Source: HRBIN16 sp049969495
GTDB lineage: Bacteria > Armatimonadota > HRBIN16
Length of the DNA stretch: 64,000 nucleotides
Assembly: GCA_049969495.1 (NCBI GenBank)
Contig: JBMFOT010000007.1
Coordinates: forward strand, 3,287-67,286
Direction: 5' to 3'
The notes under the pieces are model-generated. The model saw only the letters and a program-made list of their open reading frames with translations, ran no database searches and was not told the DNA's origin. Positions 44,970 through 54,168 of this stretch are shown piece after piece. The position numbers and the translations under genes are program-made. The first letter of the stretch is position 1. The number at the start of each line of letters is the position of its first letter.

Positions 44970-46145
44970 CTACTTCTCGGAGCCGGGCAGGTTGAACCAC
45001 CGACGCTGACCGGCGATATACAACAGCGTTCCCCCAACGATGCCCACCACGTAACCGTAGGGCAGACCCACCACCGCCATCGCCACCAGCAGGGCGAGCC
45101 ACATCTCCGCCGGTTGTGACATCCGGTCGCGCAGCAGCACCATCAACCCCAACCCCTCGAACAGCAACACCACTCCCAGAATGGGCATGGGGAACACCTG
45201 CACCGCCTGGTGGAATCCTTTGCTGAGAAAAAGTCCCAGTAACAGGTACATGCCGCCGTAGATAACGGGCGCGCCTCCGGTACGCGCCCCAAAAGCGTAA
45301 AACCCGGCGAGCCCACCGCAGCCGTGACAGGTAGGCACTCCGCCGAACAGGGGATTGATCAGGTTCATGAGCGAGTAGGTCAGCCCGATGCGCCGGATAC
45401 TTACCGCTTTTTCGGGGAACAGGTCGTGCAGGGTCTGGCTGGTTGCAACCACCGAGTTGCTGAGCGACAGCGGTATCTGGGGCAAAGCCAGCAGTAACGC
45501 CCCTTGCAGGATAGCATCGCGCGAGGGAATCTGCAAATGGGGCAGGCTGAAGCCGATAGAGCGCGCTAGCTGCGCGAAGTCCATTTTGAACAGAACCGCA
45601 TACACAACGCCGACGCCGATGAGTACCAGCGCAGCAGGCACATGCCGGTATCTCCTGAGCCAGAGAAACGCGGCGAACCCTGCCGCTGCCAGCAGATACC
45701 CTACAGCACCTGAGGATTGCACATAATCCTTCAGCGCAAGGGAGCAGAGGCTCACACCCAGCCCAAATTGAATGCCGCGCACCACACTGAGCGGAATCAC
45801 CTTCGCCAGCCAGTCCAGTCCCCCGCTGAGGCTCAACAGCAGCATGGCGATACCGATGGCTAAACCACCACCGTATAGCAACTCCGGCGAGAGCTTTTGT
45901 GACAACATAATCACCGCCATCGCTTTCAACGGCTGCACGGGCATCGGCAGCCCATATAGAAGCCCCGTCAGCACCTGCATCGTCCCAAAGAGGATAAGCA
46001 CGCTGGCGGCGTCCAGTCCACAGGTGGCGACCAATCCCACCAGCAACGGTAAATCGGTGCCGATGTCCCCGAATGCCCCCGCCAGCTCATGACGGTCAAA
46101 TCGGATACGCTGAGAGCGAAGTAGATTACCCACAGACCCCCCCAT
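44970..46145 (-). CDS. MOT1-like molybdate/sulfate permease
   Basis: 391 residues with about 10 membrane helices. FGDIGTDLPLLVGL near the start and NPLFGGVPTCHGCGGLAGFYAFGARTGG are the two signatures of the MOT1 group in the sulfate-permease superfamily, which takes up molybdate with protons; sulfate cannot be excluded. An alternative start is the internal GTG five codons in. No modABC or molybdenum cofactor gene lies next to it, and no molybdenum riboswitch was seen upstream. Confidence 0.9.
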   Translation of the reverse strand: MGGSVGNLLRSQRIRFDRHELAGAFGDIGTDLPLLVGLVATCGLDAASVLILFGTMQVLTGLLYGLPMPVQPLKAMAVIMLSQKLSPELLYGGGLAIGIAMLLLSLSGGLDWLAKVIPLSVVRGIQFGLGVSLCSLALKDYVQSSGAVGYLLAAAGFAAFLWLRRYRHVPAALVLIGVGVVYAVLFKMDFAQLARSIGFSLPHLQIPSRDAILQGALLLALPQIPLSLSNSVVATSQTLHDLFPEKAVSIRRIGLTYSLMNLINPLFGGVPTCHGCGGLAGFYAFGARTGGAPVIYGGMYLLLGLFLSKGFHQAVQVFPMPILGVVLLFEGLGLMVLLRDRMSQPAEMWLALLVAMAVVGLPYGYVVGIVGGTLLYIAGQRRWFNLPGSEK

Positions 46146-46209
46146 GAACCTGTCAGCGTTGAGACCGCAGTTTAAGTGTTTGTGGTAACGTGCTTCATCT
46201 CCTACTTGC

Positions 46210-46331
46210 TGTCATTCTGAGCGAAGCGAAGAATTTCATTTTATCGTCATATCGAGATGCTTCGCTGACGCTCAGCATGACACAATAGACTGCATCGCGC
46301 CTTTGGGCAGAACGCACATGTCCAAAGATTG
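46210..46331. repeat. Dispersed GTCAT-CTGAG repeat, copy 3
   Basis: TGTCATTCTGAGCGAAGCG at the left end; ATGCTTCGCTGACGCTCAGC onward matches copy 2 exactly for about 38 bases up to CACAATAGAC, then imperfectly to about 46331. The element lies between the MOT1 gene and the small membrane protein gene; no other feature was found in that spacer. Confidence 0.75.
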
Positions 46332-46346
46332 ACGAGAGGTCAAGTA

Positions 46347-46655
46347 CTACGGCAGTTGCCTCAGCAAGGCAGAACTGATAGCCCACAGGCTCAGCGCAAA
46401 TACTGTTATCGCGGCTACCGCTGCGCCCAAAAGACTGCGTCCCGACCGCGCGAATCGGAGACGGTCGTATACAGCCCCGCCGGATTCGACAAACAAAGGG
46501 ATTGCCAGAGCGGCCATCACAGAGCAAACAAGCATCCCCAGCCATGCCTGCTGGGGCAGGTGCCACCTCCATGCGCCGTACAGGGCGATACTTATTATCG
46601 CCCAGCAGGCAGGGCTGGTCACCATCAGCCACAGGCACATCGTCCACAGCCTCAT
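46347..46655 (-). CDS. Small polytopic membrane protein
   Basis: 102 residues from the ATG with GTGAGGG upstream (a longer start at 46673 has no proper spacing). Three likely membrane helices: MCLWLMVTSPACWAIISIAL, AWLGMLVCSVMAALAIPLFV and AAVAAITVFALSLWAISSALL. It follows the ABC ATPase with its start near or overlapping the ATPase stop, so it may be the membrane partner, although it is too small for an ordinary permease. No family recognised. Confidence 0.6.
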   Translation of the reverse strand: MRLWTMCLWLMVTSPACWAIISIALYGAWRWHLPQQAWLGMLVCSVMAALAIPLFVESGGAVYDRLRFARSGRSLLGAAVAAITVFALSLWAISSALLRQLP

Positions 46656-46663
46656 GAACGCCC

Positions 46664-47500
46664 TCACTGCCATCCTCCCTCGCGTAACAGAGCGGTCAGC
46701 ACATCCTCTATTGTGGGCATACGCTGGAGGATGAGTTCCCTTGCTATGCCGTTACCTTGCGTTATGATACCCTCTTGGCTTTGCCGGATGTATACTTTCA
46801 GCGATTGCTGTTTGTCAAAATCTTGTGCCGACTGTAGGCGCACCACGCCGGGCGTCGCCCGGGTACGCAGTCGCTCCGGTGTATCCATCGCCAGTAACTG
46901 TCCTTCATGAAGCAGTAGCACACGGTCCGCCATCTCCGCCTCGCGGGCGGAATGGGTAGCGTAAATCAGTGCAAGCTCGCGTCGGGCACAGCGGGCGTCC
47001 ACTTCTTCCCAGAACCTTGTTCGCGTCGCCTCGTCCAGCGTGTCCAGCAACCCGTCTACCACCAGCAGACGCGACGCTACCGCCATCGCGCAGCACATCT
47101 CCAGCTTCGCCTGCTCACCGGGGGAGAGACGGCTCACAGTTTTCTGCCGGTGCGCCCACAGGTGCCAACCGCTCAGCAGCTCATGGATTCGGCTTCCATG
47201 CGGTGAGAGGAAGACGCCGTGTAACTGGGCGCACCAGAGAATCTGTTGTAAGGTGGTGGTGCGCGGGAGCAGGCGAGGGCGTTGCGCGGCGTAGCCTGTG
47301 CTGGAACGGGGCACGTGCCAGACCACCTCTCCGCGATAGCGGATGAGCCCCAGCGAGGCACGCAGAAGGGTCGTTTTGCCCGAGCCGCTGTGCCCATATA
47401 TACACAACCGCTCCCCCTCGCGCAGGGTGAACGAAATCGCCGAGCGCACACGGGGCGGCACACTCAAATCACGCACTTCCAGAACAATCGGCGTTGCCAT
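46664..47500 (-). CDS. ABC-transporter ATP-binding protein with altered Walker B
   Basis: 278 residues. Walker A GHSGSGKTT (about 36-44), Q-loop in GYAAQRPRLLP, signature LSPGEQAKLEM, D-loop region and the H-loop His in YATHS are all present. Walker B reads LLVVDGLLD, so the catalytic Glu that normally follows the Asp is Gly. ATP hydrolysis may therefore be weak. About 70 extra C-terminal residues (SLKVYIRQSQEGIITQGNG...) resemble the accessory domain of export-type subunits. It lies six bases after the NHL-zincin gene in the same operon. Confidence 0.85.
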   Translation of the reverse strand: MATPIVLEVRDLSVPPRVRSAISFTLREGERLCIYGHSGSGKTTLLRASLGLIRYRGEVVWHVPRSSTGYAAQRPRLLPRTTTLQQILWCAQLHGVFLSPHGSRIHELLSGWHLWAHRQKTVSRLSPGEQAKLEMCCAMAVASRLLVVDGLLDTLDEATRTRFWEEVDARCARRELALIYATHSAREAEMADRVLLLHEGQLLAMDTPERLRTRATPGVVRLQSAQDFDKQQSLKVYIRQSQEGIITQGNGIARELILQRMPTIEDVLTALLREGGWQ

Positions 47501-47506
47501 CTCCGC

Positions 47507-50032
47507 TCACCGCGCTCGACGCACAAAGCGTGTCTGCATCAGCACCCAGGGTTCGAAAGCAGAACACCACCCTCTATCGCCGGTGAGTGCGATGCGCACA
47601 CCGGCCAGCGCATTTACCTGCCAGCGAATCGCCCCGCGCGGGATGCCGATGCGATATAGCAATCGCCCATCGGGTAGCGTGCTAACCTCCAGCGAAGGAG
47701 CGGGGGCTTCCACCCACGTGCCCAGCGCGCCATCCCACACACGGGCGGTGATTTCCGGCTCCTCGACGCCCCGTACGCGCAGGCGCACGTTCAGATTGTC
47801 ATTGCCCGAGAACCAGCCGTTGTTCTCGGCGTCGATGTCTATCTCCGCATCGCAGGCTTCGTGACAGGCGATGGCGAACTGCAGTTCCCACTCGTTCCAT
47901 GCGGCGAAGATGTCGGCGGACAGGAAGCGGTTCCGCGCCTGCGCATAGCGGAACCAGCCCTCCGGTGAGCTCCGAAGGTCTCCGTACGGGATGAGCAGCA
48001 CCGCCTCACGCGGCAAACGCCATGTCGCACCTTCCTCGCGATACCCGATGCCATCGGGCAAGCCGTTGTCCAGTCGGTAGCCAAAGAAAAGGCCTGCCAT
48101 CGCCTTGCGTAGGTCATCGGAGCGTGCGTTGCCCGGGCGGGCCATCCTGCCGAGCCGTTTCTCGTCCAGAGGCAGGCGCGAGTCGTCATCGGGAATGCCG
48201 TTGCCGTTGAGGTCATCCACCTCCCACACCTTGCCGAAGCGCATCTGGAACCAGTCGTTGGGGTTCCACTTTCGGCAGATAAAGGCGTTGACATCCCAGT
48301 GCTGACCGTATCGGCCCGGGTGGATGGTGGGGTCGGGATGATTCAGCCAGAACTTTTGCACGCCGCTACGGTCAAAGAAAAAGTCCAGCTGGTGACTATA
48401 CTCGTGGCACAGCAGCCACGCCAGCTTCCCGCTGATGGCGAAAGTGGAGTAGCCGAAAGTGGTCAACCCTCCGCCTCCCACATCCCCCAGCTGGTCGGGT
48501 TTGCTGACATCGTAGCCCGGCGATGCCCATATCGCGATGATACTGTCGTAGTCTTCCACCTTTTTGCCTTGCGCTTCCAGTATCGGGCGTACCTGCTCAC
48601 GCACGTTCTCCGGCGCCATCCATCCGCGACGCACACGGGCGGTCGGCTCGTCCAGGAACAGGTAGTCCTTCAGGTTTAGATTCAGGCGGAAGTGCGTGTT
48701 GCGGAAATACCACTCGCGTGCCTTCTCGAACTCTCTCTGCAACTTATCGCCGATTTGCTCGCGAGCAAGGGTATGTACCGTGCCATCCACATCTGCCTTC
48801 AGATAGACGACCGTTAGCACGTCCAGCGTGAGCACGTGCATCTTGCCTCTTGGCGGTGCGCTCAGGAAAGAGTACACCTTTGAGAGGTTGCTCCCTTCCT
48901 CGCCGATGGTAGGCAGGGCAGGAGAGAAGCGATAGAAGATACGGGTTGACACAGGCAGTCCCCGCAGTCGTACCAGCATCTCGCGCCGTGCGCCCTGCCA
49001 GCGAACGGTTTGCTTACGCCACGAAGCGGGGTTGTTTTCGTCCGTGCCGTACCAGACCACCGCTTCGGTGGTGGGGAAAGCACTTCGCCAACGAATCGCC
49101 GCCTCGCGGGGTTGCAGAGAGACCACCGGGTCGGGTTCGCTCAGGTCGGCAGGCAGGATAACCAGACGGTCGTTCACCTCGTCCGCCAGCACCACGCGGT
49201 CGTCCGGCAGCAGGGCGATTCCGCCTGCACGCCCCATCCCGCCCAGCGAGAAGAGTCCGGTGTGCGCCACGCGGTCACCTCGCTCGGTGATGATGCGGAT
49301 TGCTCCGCCGTCCTCATAGTAACCGATCGCCCCCAGTGTGACCAGTTGTCCGCGCGAGTTCACGCACACCTGCAACGGGTCCAGCCATGCGGGTACATCC
49401 TTCACCAACTGCGCCTCACCGCGCAGATCGGAGTAGCGATAAATCTTCACGCGGTGGCGGTTGGTGCGTCGGTCGGTATCGGTGACCAGCACGCGCCCGC
49501 GGCGGTCTACGGTAATGCTGGTAGGGTTCACCAGCTGCTCCGGTTGCTGCCCCGCTCCGGCGAAGGTGGTAATCGGTTTGCCGTCGGGAGTAAGCACGTG
49601 TACGCGATTGTCGGGGCGCGTGAGCAGGAAGATCCGTCCGGTGGAATCTACCGCCAAATCGACCACATCCTGCGTTTCATCCACAGGCAGGGGTAGCGTG
49701 CGCAGGTAGGCACAGGGTGGTCGCGAATCGAAGATTTGCACGCGCCGCGCGGGGGCGTCCAGTATCCATACCTCTTCGCGCACCAGCAGCACGCGCTGTG
49801 GAAAGTGCACCTCTTGTTCGCCTGTGCCGCGCGGAGCGGATTGAGCCAGTATCCTTCCCGATGGAGAAACTACCTTGAGTGTCGTGTCGTCTATCGTGGC
49901 AACGAAAAACGTACCGTCCGCTCCCACTGCCACGCTATGCGGTTGCTTTAGCGGTTGCGCAGACGATGGTGCGGGCAGGTTATGAAACTGCCCCCACAGA
50001 CACACCAGAAGGGCAACAACGCCTATTCGCAT
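47507..50032 (-). CDS. Secreted NHL-propeller, FnIII and zincin-like protein
   Basis: 841 residues with a Sec signal. Residues about 30-290 form an NHL-type beta-propeller (QPHSVAVGADGTFFVATID, DLAVDSTGRIFLLTRPDNRVHVLTPDGK, PTSITVDRRGRVLVTDTD). A phosphatase/FnIII-like segment (EAVVWYGTDENNP) follows at about 305-385. The C-terminal half has WLLCHEYSHQLDFFFD near residue 541, an HExxH-type zinc-protease motif, with a later GQHWDVNAF. The mixture is unusual. AGGTGAGG before the ATG and a promoter at 50050-50078 make it the first gene of a three-gene unit with the ABC ATPase and small membrane protein. Confidence 0.78.
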   Translation of the reverse strand: MRIGVVALLVCLWGQFHNLPAPSSAQPLKQPHSVAVGADGTFFVATIDDTTLKVVSPSGRILAQSAPRGTGEQEVHFPQRVLLVREEVWILDAPARRVQIFDSRPPCAYLRTLPLPVDETQDVVDLAVDSTGRIFLLTRPDNRVHVLTPDGKPITTFAGAGQQPEQLVNPTSITVDRRGRVLVTDTDRRTNRHRVKIYRYSDLRGEAQLVKDVPAWLDPLQVCVNSRGQLVTLGAIGYYEDGGAIRIITERGDRVAHTGLFSLGGMGRAGGIALLPDDRVVLADEVNDRLVILPADLSEPDPVVSLQPREAAIRWRSAFPTTEAVVWYGTDENNPASWRKQTVRWQGARREMLVRLRGLPVSTRIFYRFSPALPTIGEEGSNLSKVYSFLSAPPRGKMHVLTLDVLTVVYLKADVDGTVHTLAREQIGDKLQREFEKAREWYFRNTHFRLNLNLKDYLFLDEPTARVRRGWMAPENVREQVRPILEAQGKKVEDYDSIIAIWASPGYDVSKPDQLGDVGGGGLTTFGYSTFAISGKLAWLLCHEYSHQLDFFFDRSGVQKFWLNHPDPTIHPGRYGQHWDVNAFICRKWNPNDWFQMRFGKVWEVDDLNGNGIPDDDSRLPLDEKRLGRMARPGNARSDDLRKAMAGLFFGYRLDNGLPDGIGYREEGATWRLPREAVLLIPYGDLRSSPEGWFRYAQARNRFLSADIFAAWNEWELQFAIACHEACDAEIDIDAENNGWFSGNDNLNVRLRVRGVEEPEITARVWDGALGTWVEAPAPSLEVSTLPDGRLLYRIGIPRGAIRWQVNALAGVRIALTGDRGWCSAFEPWVLMQTRFVRRAR

Positions 50033-50049
50033 TCCTCACCTCCCACCTT

Positions 50050-50078
50050 ATGTTACGGAAGGGAGGGCAGGGTGTCAA
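50050..50078 (-). promoter_or_regulatory. Promoter of the NHL-zincin gene
   Basis: Minus strand: TTGACA (50078-50073), a 17-base spacer, TAACAT (50055-50050). The -35 is perfect, the -10 partial. Only a few bases separate the probable start site from the ribosome binding site. Confidence 0.5.
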
Positions 50079-50092
50079 GGGCATCTGCAAGA

Positions 50093-51487
50093 TTACTTCT
50101 CTTGCCCGATAACCTTCACCAGCTCGCCGAGGTACGCCTTCGCGTCACCGAAGAGCATGAGCGTTTTATCCATGTAGTACAGTTCGTTCTCGATACCGGC
50201 GAAGCCGGGGTTCATACTGCGTTTAATCACCATCACCGTGCGTGCCCTGTCCGCCTCGATGATGGGCATGCCGTAAATGGGGCTGTTCTTGTCGTGCTTG
50301 GCGGCGGGGTTCACCACATCGTTCGCGCCGATAACCAGCGCAACGTCGGTGTGTGGCAGTTCGGAGTTGATGTCCTCCATCTCAAGCAGGCGGTCGTAGG
50401 GGATGTCCGCCTCCGCCAGTAGCACGTTCATGTGCCCGGGCATACGCCCCGCGACAGGGTGGATGCCGAATTTCACGTCGATGCCGCGCCGGGTCAGCAG
50501 GTCAAACAGCTCGCGCACCTTGTGCTGCGCCTGTGCTACCGCCATACCGTATCCGGGGATGATGGCTACCGAGGAGGCTGCCAGCAGGATGTCCGCTGCC
50601 TCTTCAGGCGTGGCACTGCGCACCGTGCGTTCTTCTGCCTTCAGCGCTTGCGGTGATACCTGTCCGAATGCACCGAACAGCACATTGGTAAACGAGCGGT
50701 TCATCGCCTTGCACATGATAATGGAAAGGATAAAGCCCGACGAGCCGTCCAGTGCGCCTGCGATAATCAGCAGCTTGTTCTGCAGCACGAAGCCCATCGC
50801 CGACGCCGAGATGCCCGCATAGGAGTTCAGCAGGGCAATTACCGTCGGCATATCTGCGCCACCGATAGGCAGGATCAACATCACGCCGAAAGCCAGCGCA
50901 AGGGCAATGAAAATCGGGAACAACCCAATCTGCGCGGGGTTTATCGTCAGGTAAACGCCGATGGCGACCGCTATTGCTAGCACCGAAAGGTTCACGAAGT
51001 TCTGCCCGCGATACACTATCGGGCGGGTGGGTATCAGCTCCTGCAGCTTGCCGAACGCCATCAGACTGCCCGTGAAGGTGAGGAAACCAAGCAACACCTC
51101 GAAGCAAAGCACCGCCATGATGAAGGGGGTTAGCCGCTCGGGGTCATGCTGGTTCCACAGATAGTACTTGGCGGTTCCCACCAGCCCTACCGCCAGACCG
51201 CCGAAGGAGTGCGAGAGAGCGGTTCGCTGGGGCACATGTGTCATCGGCATCAGGTAGGCAATGGGGATGCCGATCGCCGAGCCGATAAGCAGGGTGAGGA
51301 TAATCCACTTGTAGCTCACAATTTGGGGCAACAGTAGCGTCCCCGCAATCGCCAGAATCATGCCGATTTCGCCTGCGATCACGCCGCGTCGGGCGGTCGG
51401 CACTGCGCTGAGCCATTTCAGCGACAGGATGAACAGCGCAGCGGCGATGATGTAGCTGGTCTGCGTAAAGATAGCCTGTGCGCTCAT
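50093..51487 (-). CDS. pntB: NAD(P) transhydrogenase beta subunit
   Basis: 464 residues. Residues 1-270 hold nine or so membrane helices of the proton channel (GEIGMILAIAGTLLLPQIV and others). The NADPH-binding domain III follows, with SVAIIPGYGMAVAQAQHKVRELFDLL, HPVAGRMPGHMNVLLAEADIPYD and GANDVVNPAAK. PntB and the two PntA parts couple proton flow to hydride transfer from NADH to NADP, supplying NADPH. The start overlaps pntAB (ATGA at 51484-51487). Confidence 0.96.
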   Translation of the reverse strand: MSAQAIFTQTSYIIAAALFILSLKWLSAVPTARRGVIAGEIGMILAIAGTLLLPQIVSYKWIILTLLIGSAIGIPIAYLMPMTHVPQRTALSHSFGGLAVGLVGTAKYYLWNQHDPERLTPFIMAVLCFEVLLGFLTFTGSLMAFGKLQELIPTRPIVYRGQNFVNLSVLAIAVAIGVYLTINPAQIGLFPIFIALALAFGVMLILPIGGADMPTVIALLNSYAGISASAMGFVLQNKLLIIAGALDGSSGFILSIIMCKAMNRSFTNVLFGAFGQVSPQALKAEERTVRSATPEEAADILLAASSVAIIPGYGMAVAQAQHKVRELFDLLTRRGIDVKFGIHPVAGRMPGHMNVLLAEADIPYDRLLEMEDINSELPHTDVALVIGANDVVNPAAKHDKNSPIYGMPIIEADRARTVMVIKRSMNPGFAGIENELYYMDKTLMLFGDAKAYLGELVKVIGQEK

Positions 51488-51795
51488 GATGACTTCCCTC
51501 GCTCACCCGGTTCACGCTTCTTGAACATCTTTAACATGCGGTCGGTGATCAGGAAACCGCTGACCACGTTGATGGTGGAGGCGGTCACTGCCAGCGCGCC
51601 CAGCACGGTGGTCAAAGTGGTCTCCTGCGCTCCCAGTATCACCAGCGAACCCACTAGGCTAATCGCCGAGATGGCGTTGGTGAGGGACATCAGGGGCGTA
51701 TGCAGTAGAGGCGATACACGGCGTATCACCTCGAAACCCAGGAACGTCGCCAGCACGAACACATAAAGGTTGCTGAGAATATCTTGCAGTGTCAT
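51484..51795 (-). CDS. pntAB: NAD(P) transhydrogenase alpha subunit, membrane part
   Basis: 103 residues with three helices (LYVFVLATFLGFEVI, AISAISLVGSLVILGAQ, VLGALAVTASTINVVSGFLITDRML), the separately encoded membrane domain found in three-subunit transhydrogenases. AAGGAGGAAG before the ATG. It is 12 bases after the soluble alpha subunit gene. Confidence 0.93.
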   Translation of the reverse strand: MTLQDILSNLYVFVLATFLGFEVIRRVSPLLHTPLMSLTNAISAISLVGSLVILGAQETTLTTVLGALAVTASTINVVSGFLITDRMLKMFKKREPGERGKSS

Positions 51796-51807
51796 TTTGC
51801 TTCCTCC

Positions 51808-52965
51808 TTACGTGCTCAAGCCGAGCTTCTCGCGCACGCGCGGATGAACGACCTGTCCGTCGCGCGTTAACAGGGTGTCGCGGATAATCTGGTCTTCCGT
51901 GTCCAGACTCAGCTCCCCGTCTTGAAGTAGGTTGACGGTGAAGCTGCCGATGTTTCTGGCGTACAACTGGCTGGCATGGTACGGCATGGTAGCAGGCAGG
52001 TTCAGAGGTCCGATGATGGTTACCCCTTGATGCACTACCGTTTGCCCGGGCTGGGTCAGCTCGCAGTTACCTCCGCGCTCTGCGGCGAGGTCCACGATAA
52101 CCGAGCCGGGGCGCATTCCCTCCACCATCTCCCGCGTGATGAGCACCGGAGCGCGCTGTCCGGGCACTGCGGCGGTGGTGATCACCACATCGTTTTCGGG
52201 CAGCACGTCCCTCATCATCTCCGCCTGCCGTCGGTAGAAGTCCTCACCCAGTGCCTTTGCATAGCCACCGGCGTCCTGCGCGTCCTGTACCTCCAGCGGC
52301 AGCTCCACGAAACGGGCGCCGAGGCTCTCCACCTGCTCGCGCACGGCGGGACGCACGTCATACGCGCTGACCACCGCTCCCAGCCGTCTCGCGGTGGCAA
52401 TCGCCTGCAAGCCCGCCACTCCCGCGCCGATGACGAATACACGGGCAGGGGTAATCGTGCCTGCCGCCGTCATCATCATGGGGAAGATTTTGGAGAGCGA
52501 ATTCGCGGCTAAGAGCACCGCCTTGTAGCCCGCGAGGTTCGATTGGGAAGAGAGCACGTCCATCGGCTGAGCGCGTGTGATGCGGGGAACCAGCTCCAGT
52601 GCGAAAGCGATGATGCCCTTCTGCGCCGCCTCGGCGATGGGCTCCGGTACCCACAGCGGGTCCATCATCGCTATCCACACCTGTCCTTCCCGCGCCAGCG
52701 ACAGGTCAGCCTGCCAGCCGTCGGGGTTTGCCCCCAACGCACGTACCTGCAGCACAATGTCTGCTCCGGCGATTACCTCCTCGCGCGTCGGCAGGACGGT
52801 AGCTCCAGCATCGGCGTACTCCAGGTCGGAGAACCCCGCTGCTCTGCCCGCTCCTGCCTGCACCAGTACTTCCGCCTTCGCTTTCTTCAGCGCGGCAATC
52901 GCAGAGGGAACCAGCGCGACCCGCGTCTCGCCCGGAAAGGTCTCTTGCGTTATTCCAATGCGCAT
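51808..52965 (-). CDS. pntAA: NAD(P) transhydrogenase alpha subunit, NAD-binding part
   Basis: 385 residues, soluble domain I. MRIGITQETFPGETRVALVPSAI is the classic alanine-dehydrogenase/PNT N-terminus, and VFVIGAGVAGLQAIATARRLGAVVSAYD is the NAD-binding Rossmann motif. Unlike the E. coli alpha subunit it ends before the membrane helices, which are in pntAB. This split form is common in thermophiles and alphaproteobacteria. It is the first gene of the operon. Confidence 0.95.
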   Translation of the reverse strand: MRIGITQETFPGETRVALVPSAIAALKKAKAEVLVQAGAGRAAGFSDLEYADAGATVLPTREEVIAGADIVLQVRALGANPDGWQADLSLAREGQVWIAMMDPLWVPEPIAEAAQKGIIAFALELVPRITRAQPMDVLSSQSNLAGYKAVLLAANSLSKIFPMMMTAAGTITPARVFVIGAGVAGLQAIATARRLGAVVSAYDVRPAVREQVESLGARFVELPLEVQDAQDAGGYAKALGEDFYRRQAEMMRDVLPENDVVITTAAVPGQRAPVLITREMVEGMRPGSVIVDLAAERGGNCELTQPGQTVVHQGVTIIGPLNLPATMPYHASQLYARNIGSFTVNLLQDGELSLDTEDQIIRDTLLTRDGQVVHPRVREKLGLST

Positions 52966-53090
52966 GGCTGTAACCCGTGATACCAGAATAAATGAACTCG
53001 CTGTACTTTATTCACGTGGGGAAAAGGTATTTCCTGCTTGCAAAACGCCGGAATTGTGAAATTCTTACAATATAGGGTGCCGGCTGAAAC

Positions 53091-53187
53091 TATTAACCTA
53101 TCCCCCCGACCCCCTTCCCTGCGAAGGAAGCGTCGAGTCGAGGCTCCCCGCTCCTCGTAGGAGAGGGGCCGGGGGAGAGGTTAATAC
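53091..53187. repeat. Pyrimidine/purine palindromic repeat, copy 2
   Basis: TATTAACCT at 53091-53099 and AGGTTAATA at 53179-53187 are perfect inverted ends; inside, CCCCCGACCCCCTTCCCTGC and GGAGAGGGGCCGGGGGAGAG are complementary-rich. It matches copy 1 at 7511. It sits between the pnt operon and the dehydrogenase gene. The rest of this 230-base gap shows no gene. Confidence 0.7.
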
Positions 53188-53196
53188 ACGCACCGC

Positions 53197-54168
53197 TCAG
53201 CCTGTTGCAGCGGCGTAAGCCTCGTACACGATTTCCACCGCACGCAAGCCGTCGTAGCCGGTCACCTGAAGCTCAGTTCTGCCCAGACAGGCATCCACGA
53301 AGTGCTGTATCTCCCCGACAAAGCGGTCAGGACCGGACTCCTCCAGCGGTTGCCAGTCGTCCATTCTGTTCGTTTTGTAACGGCTCTTGAAGCCGTCCCA
53401 GTAGTGCACCATTGCCGCGCCTTCCGTGCCGTACACTTCCACCACGTTGAATCCGGCGGCGAGCACCCAGCTGGCTTCTACTACGCCCATACGGTTGTCT
53501 GCGGTAGACAACAGGGCGATAGCGGTATCTTCCACCTCCCCGATAGCGGGATTCGTTTGGCGGGTGACCGCCTGCACGCGAGCGACCTCACCCACCAGAA
53601 AGCGGAAAAGGTCTATGCTATGAACGCTGGTATCCATCAGCACTCCGCCGCCGGCGACCTCCTTATCGGAGAACCACCGTTCCTCGACCCCTTTGAACGG
53701 GCCGGCGAAGCGATTACGGAACATCACCACTTCGCCCAGATCTCCCGACTCAATAAGTCGCTTCAGAGCCACTATCGGGGGGTGGAAGCGGTGGCAGAAA
53801 GCGGTCATCAGCTTCACGCCTTTCTCTTCGGCAGCGTGTACTATCTGACGGGCAGCATCAGGCTGGTGCGCCAAGGGCTTCTCGCACAGCACATGCAAGC
53901 CGTGTTCTATCGCCAGCGAGGCTGCCTCCAGGTGGGCGGAGGGCGGCGTACAGATGTCCACCGCGTCCAGCTCCACGTGACGAAGCATCTGTTCCACGTC
54001 GCGGAACGCCTGCGCCCCTACTTGCTGTGCTGCGGTGCGGGCGGACTCCTCATCGATATCGACTATCGCCACGATTTGCGCTTCGCGCACGTGCTTGTAG
54101 CTGGCGAGGTGTGTTCGTCCGATGCCTCCAGCACCAATCAACCCAACGCGTAGTGTATGGTTGCTCAC
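53197..54168 (-). CDS. Gfo/Idh/MocA-family sugar dehydrogenase
   Basis: 323 residues. Rossmann fold (VGLIGAGGIGRTHLASYKHV) and HGLHVLCEKPLAHQPDAARQI with the EKP motif, whose Lys is catalytic. The C-terminal beta-sheet domain carries GGVLMDTSVHSIDLFRFLVGEV. Members oxidise sugars, sugar phosphates or inositol with NAD(P). It overlaps the start of the next gene by four bases (TIM-barrel isomerase, 54165), so they are translationally coupled. Confidence 0.92.
   Translation of the reverse strand: MSNHTLRVGLIGAGGIGRTHLASYKHVREAQIVAIVDIDEESARTAAQQVGAQAFRDVEQMLRHVELDAVDICTPPSAHLEAASLAIEHGLHVLCEKPLAHQPDAARQIVHAAEEKGVKLMTAFCHRFHPPIVALKRLIESGDLGEVVMFRNRFAGPFKGVEERWFSDKEVAGGGVLMDTSVHSIDLFRFLVGEVARVQAVTRQTNPAIGEVEDTAIALLSTADNRMGVVEASWVLAAGFNVVEVYGTEGAAMVHYWDGFKSRYKTNRMDDWQPLEESGPDRFVGEIQHFVDACLGRTELQVTGYDGLRAVEIVYEAYAAATG

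Noticed and set aside
46146..46209. Molybdenum cofactor riboswitch before the MOT1 gene
   Set aside because: The 64-base spacer has none of the conserved elements and is too short.
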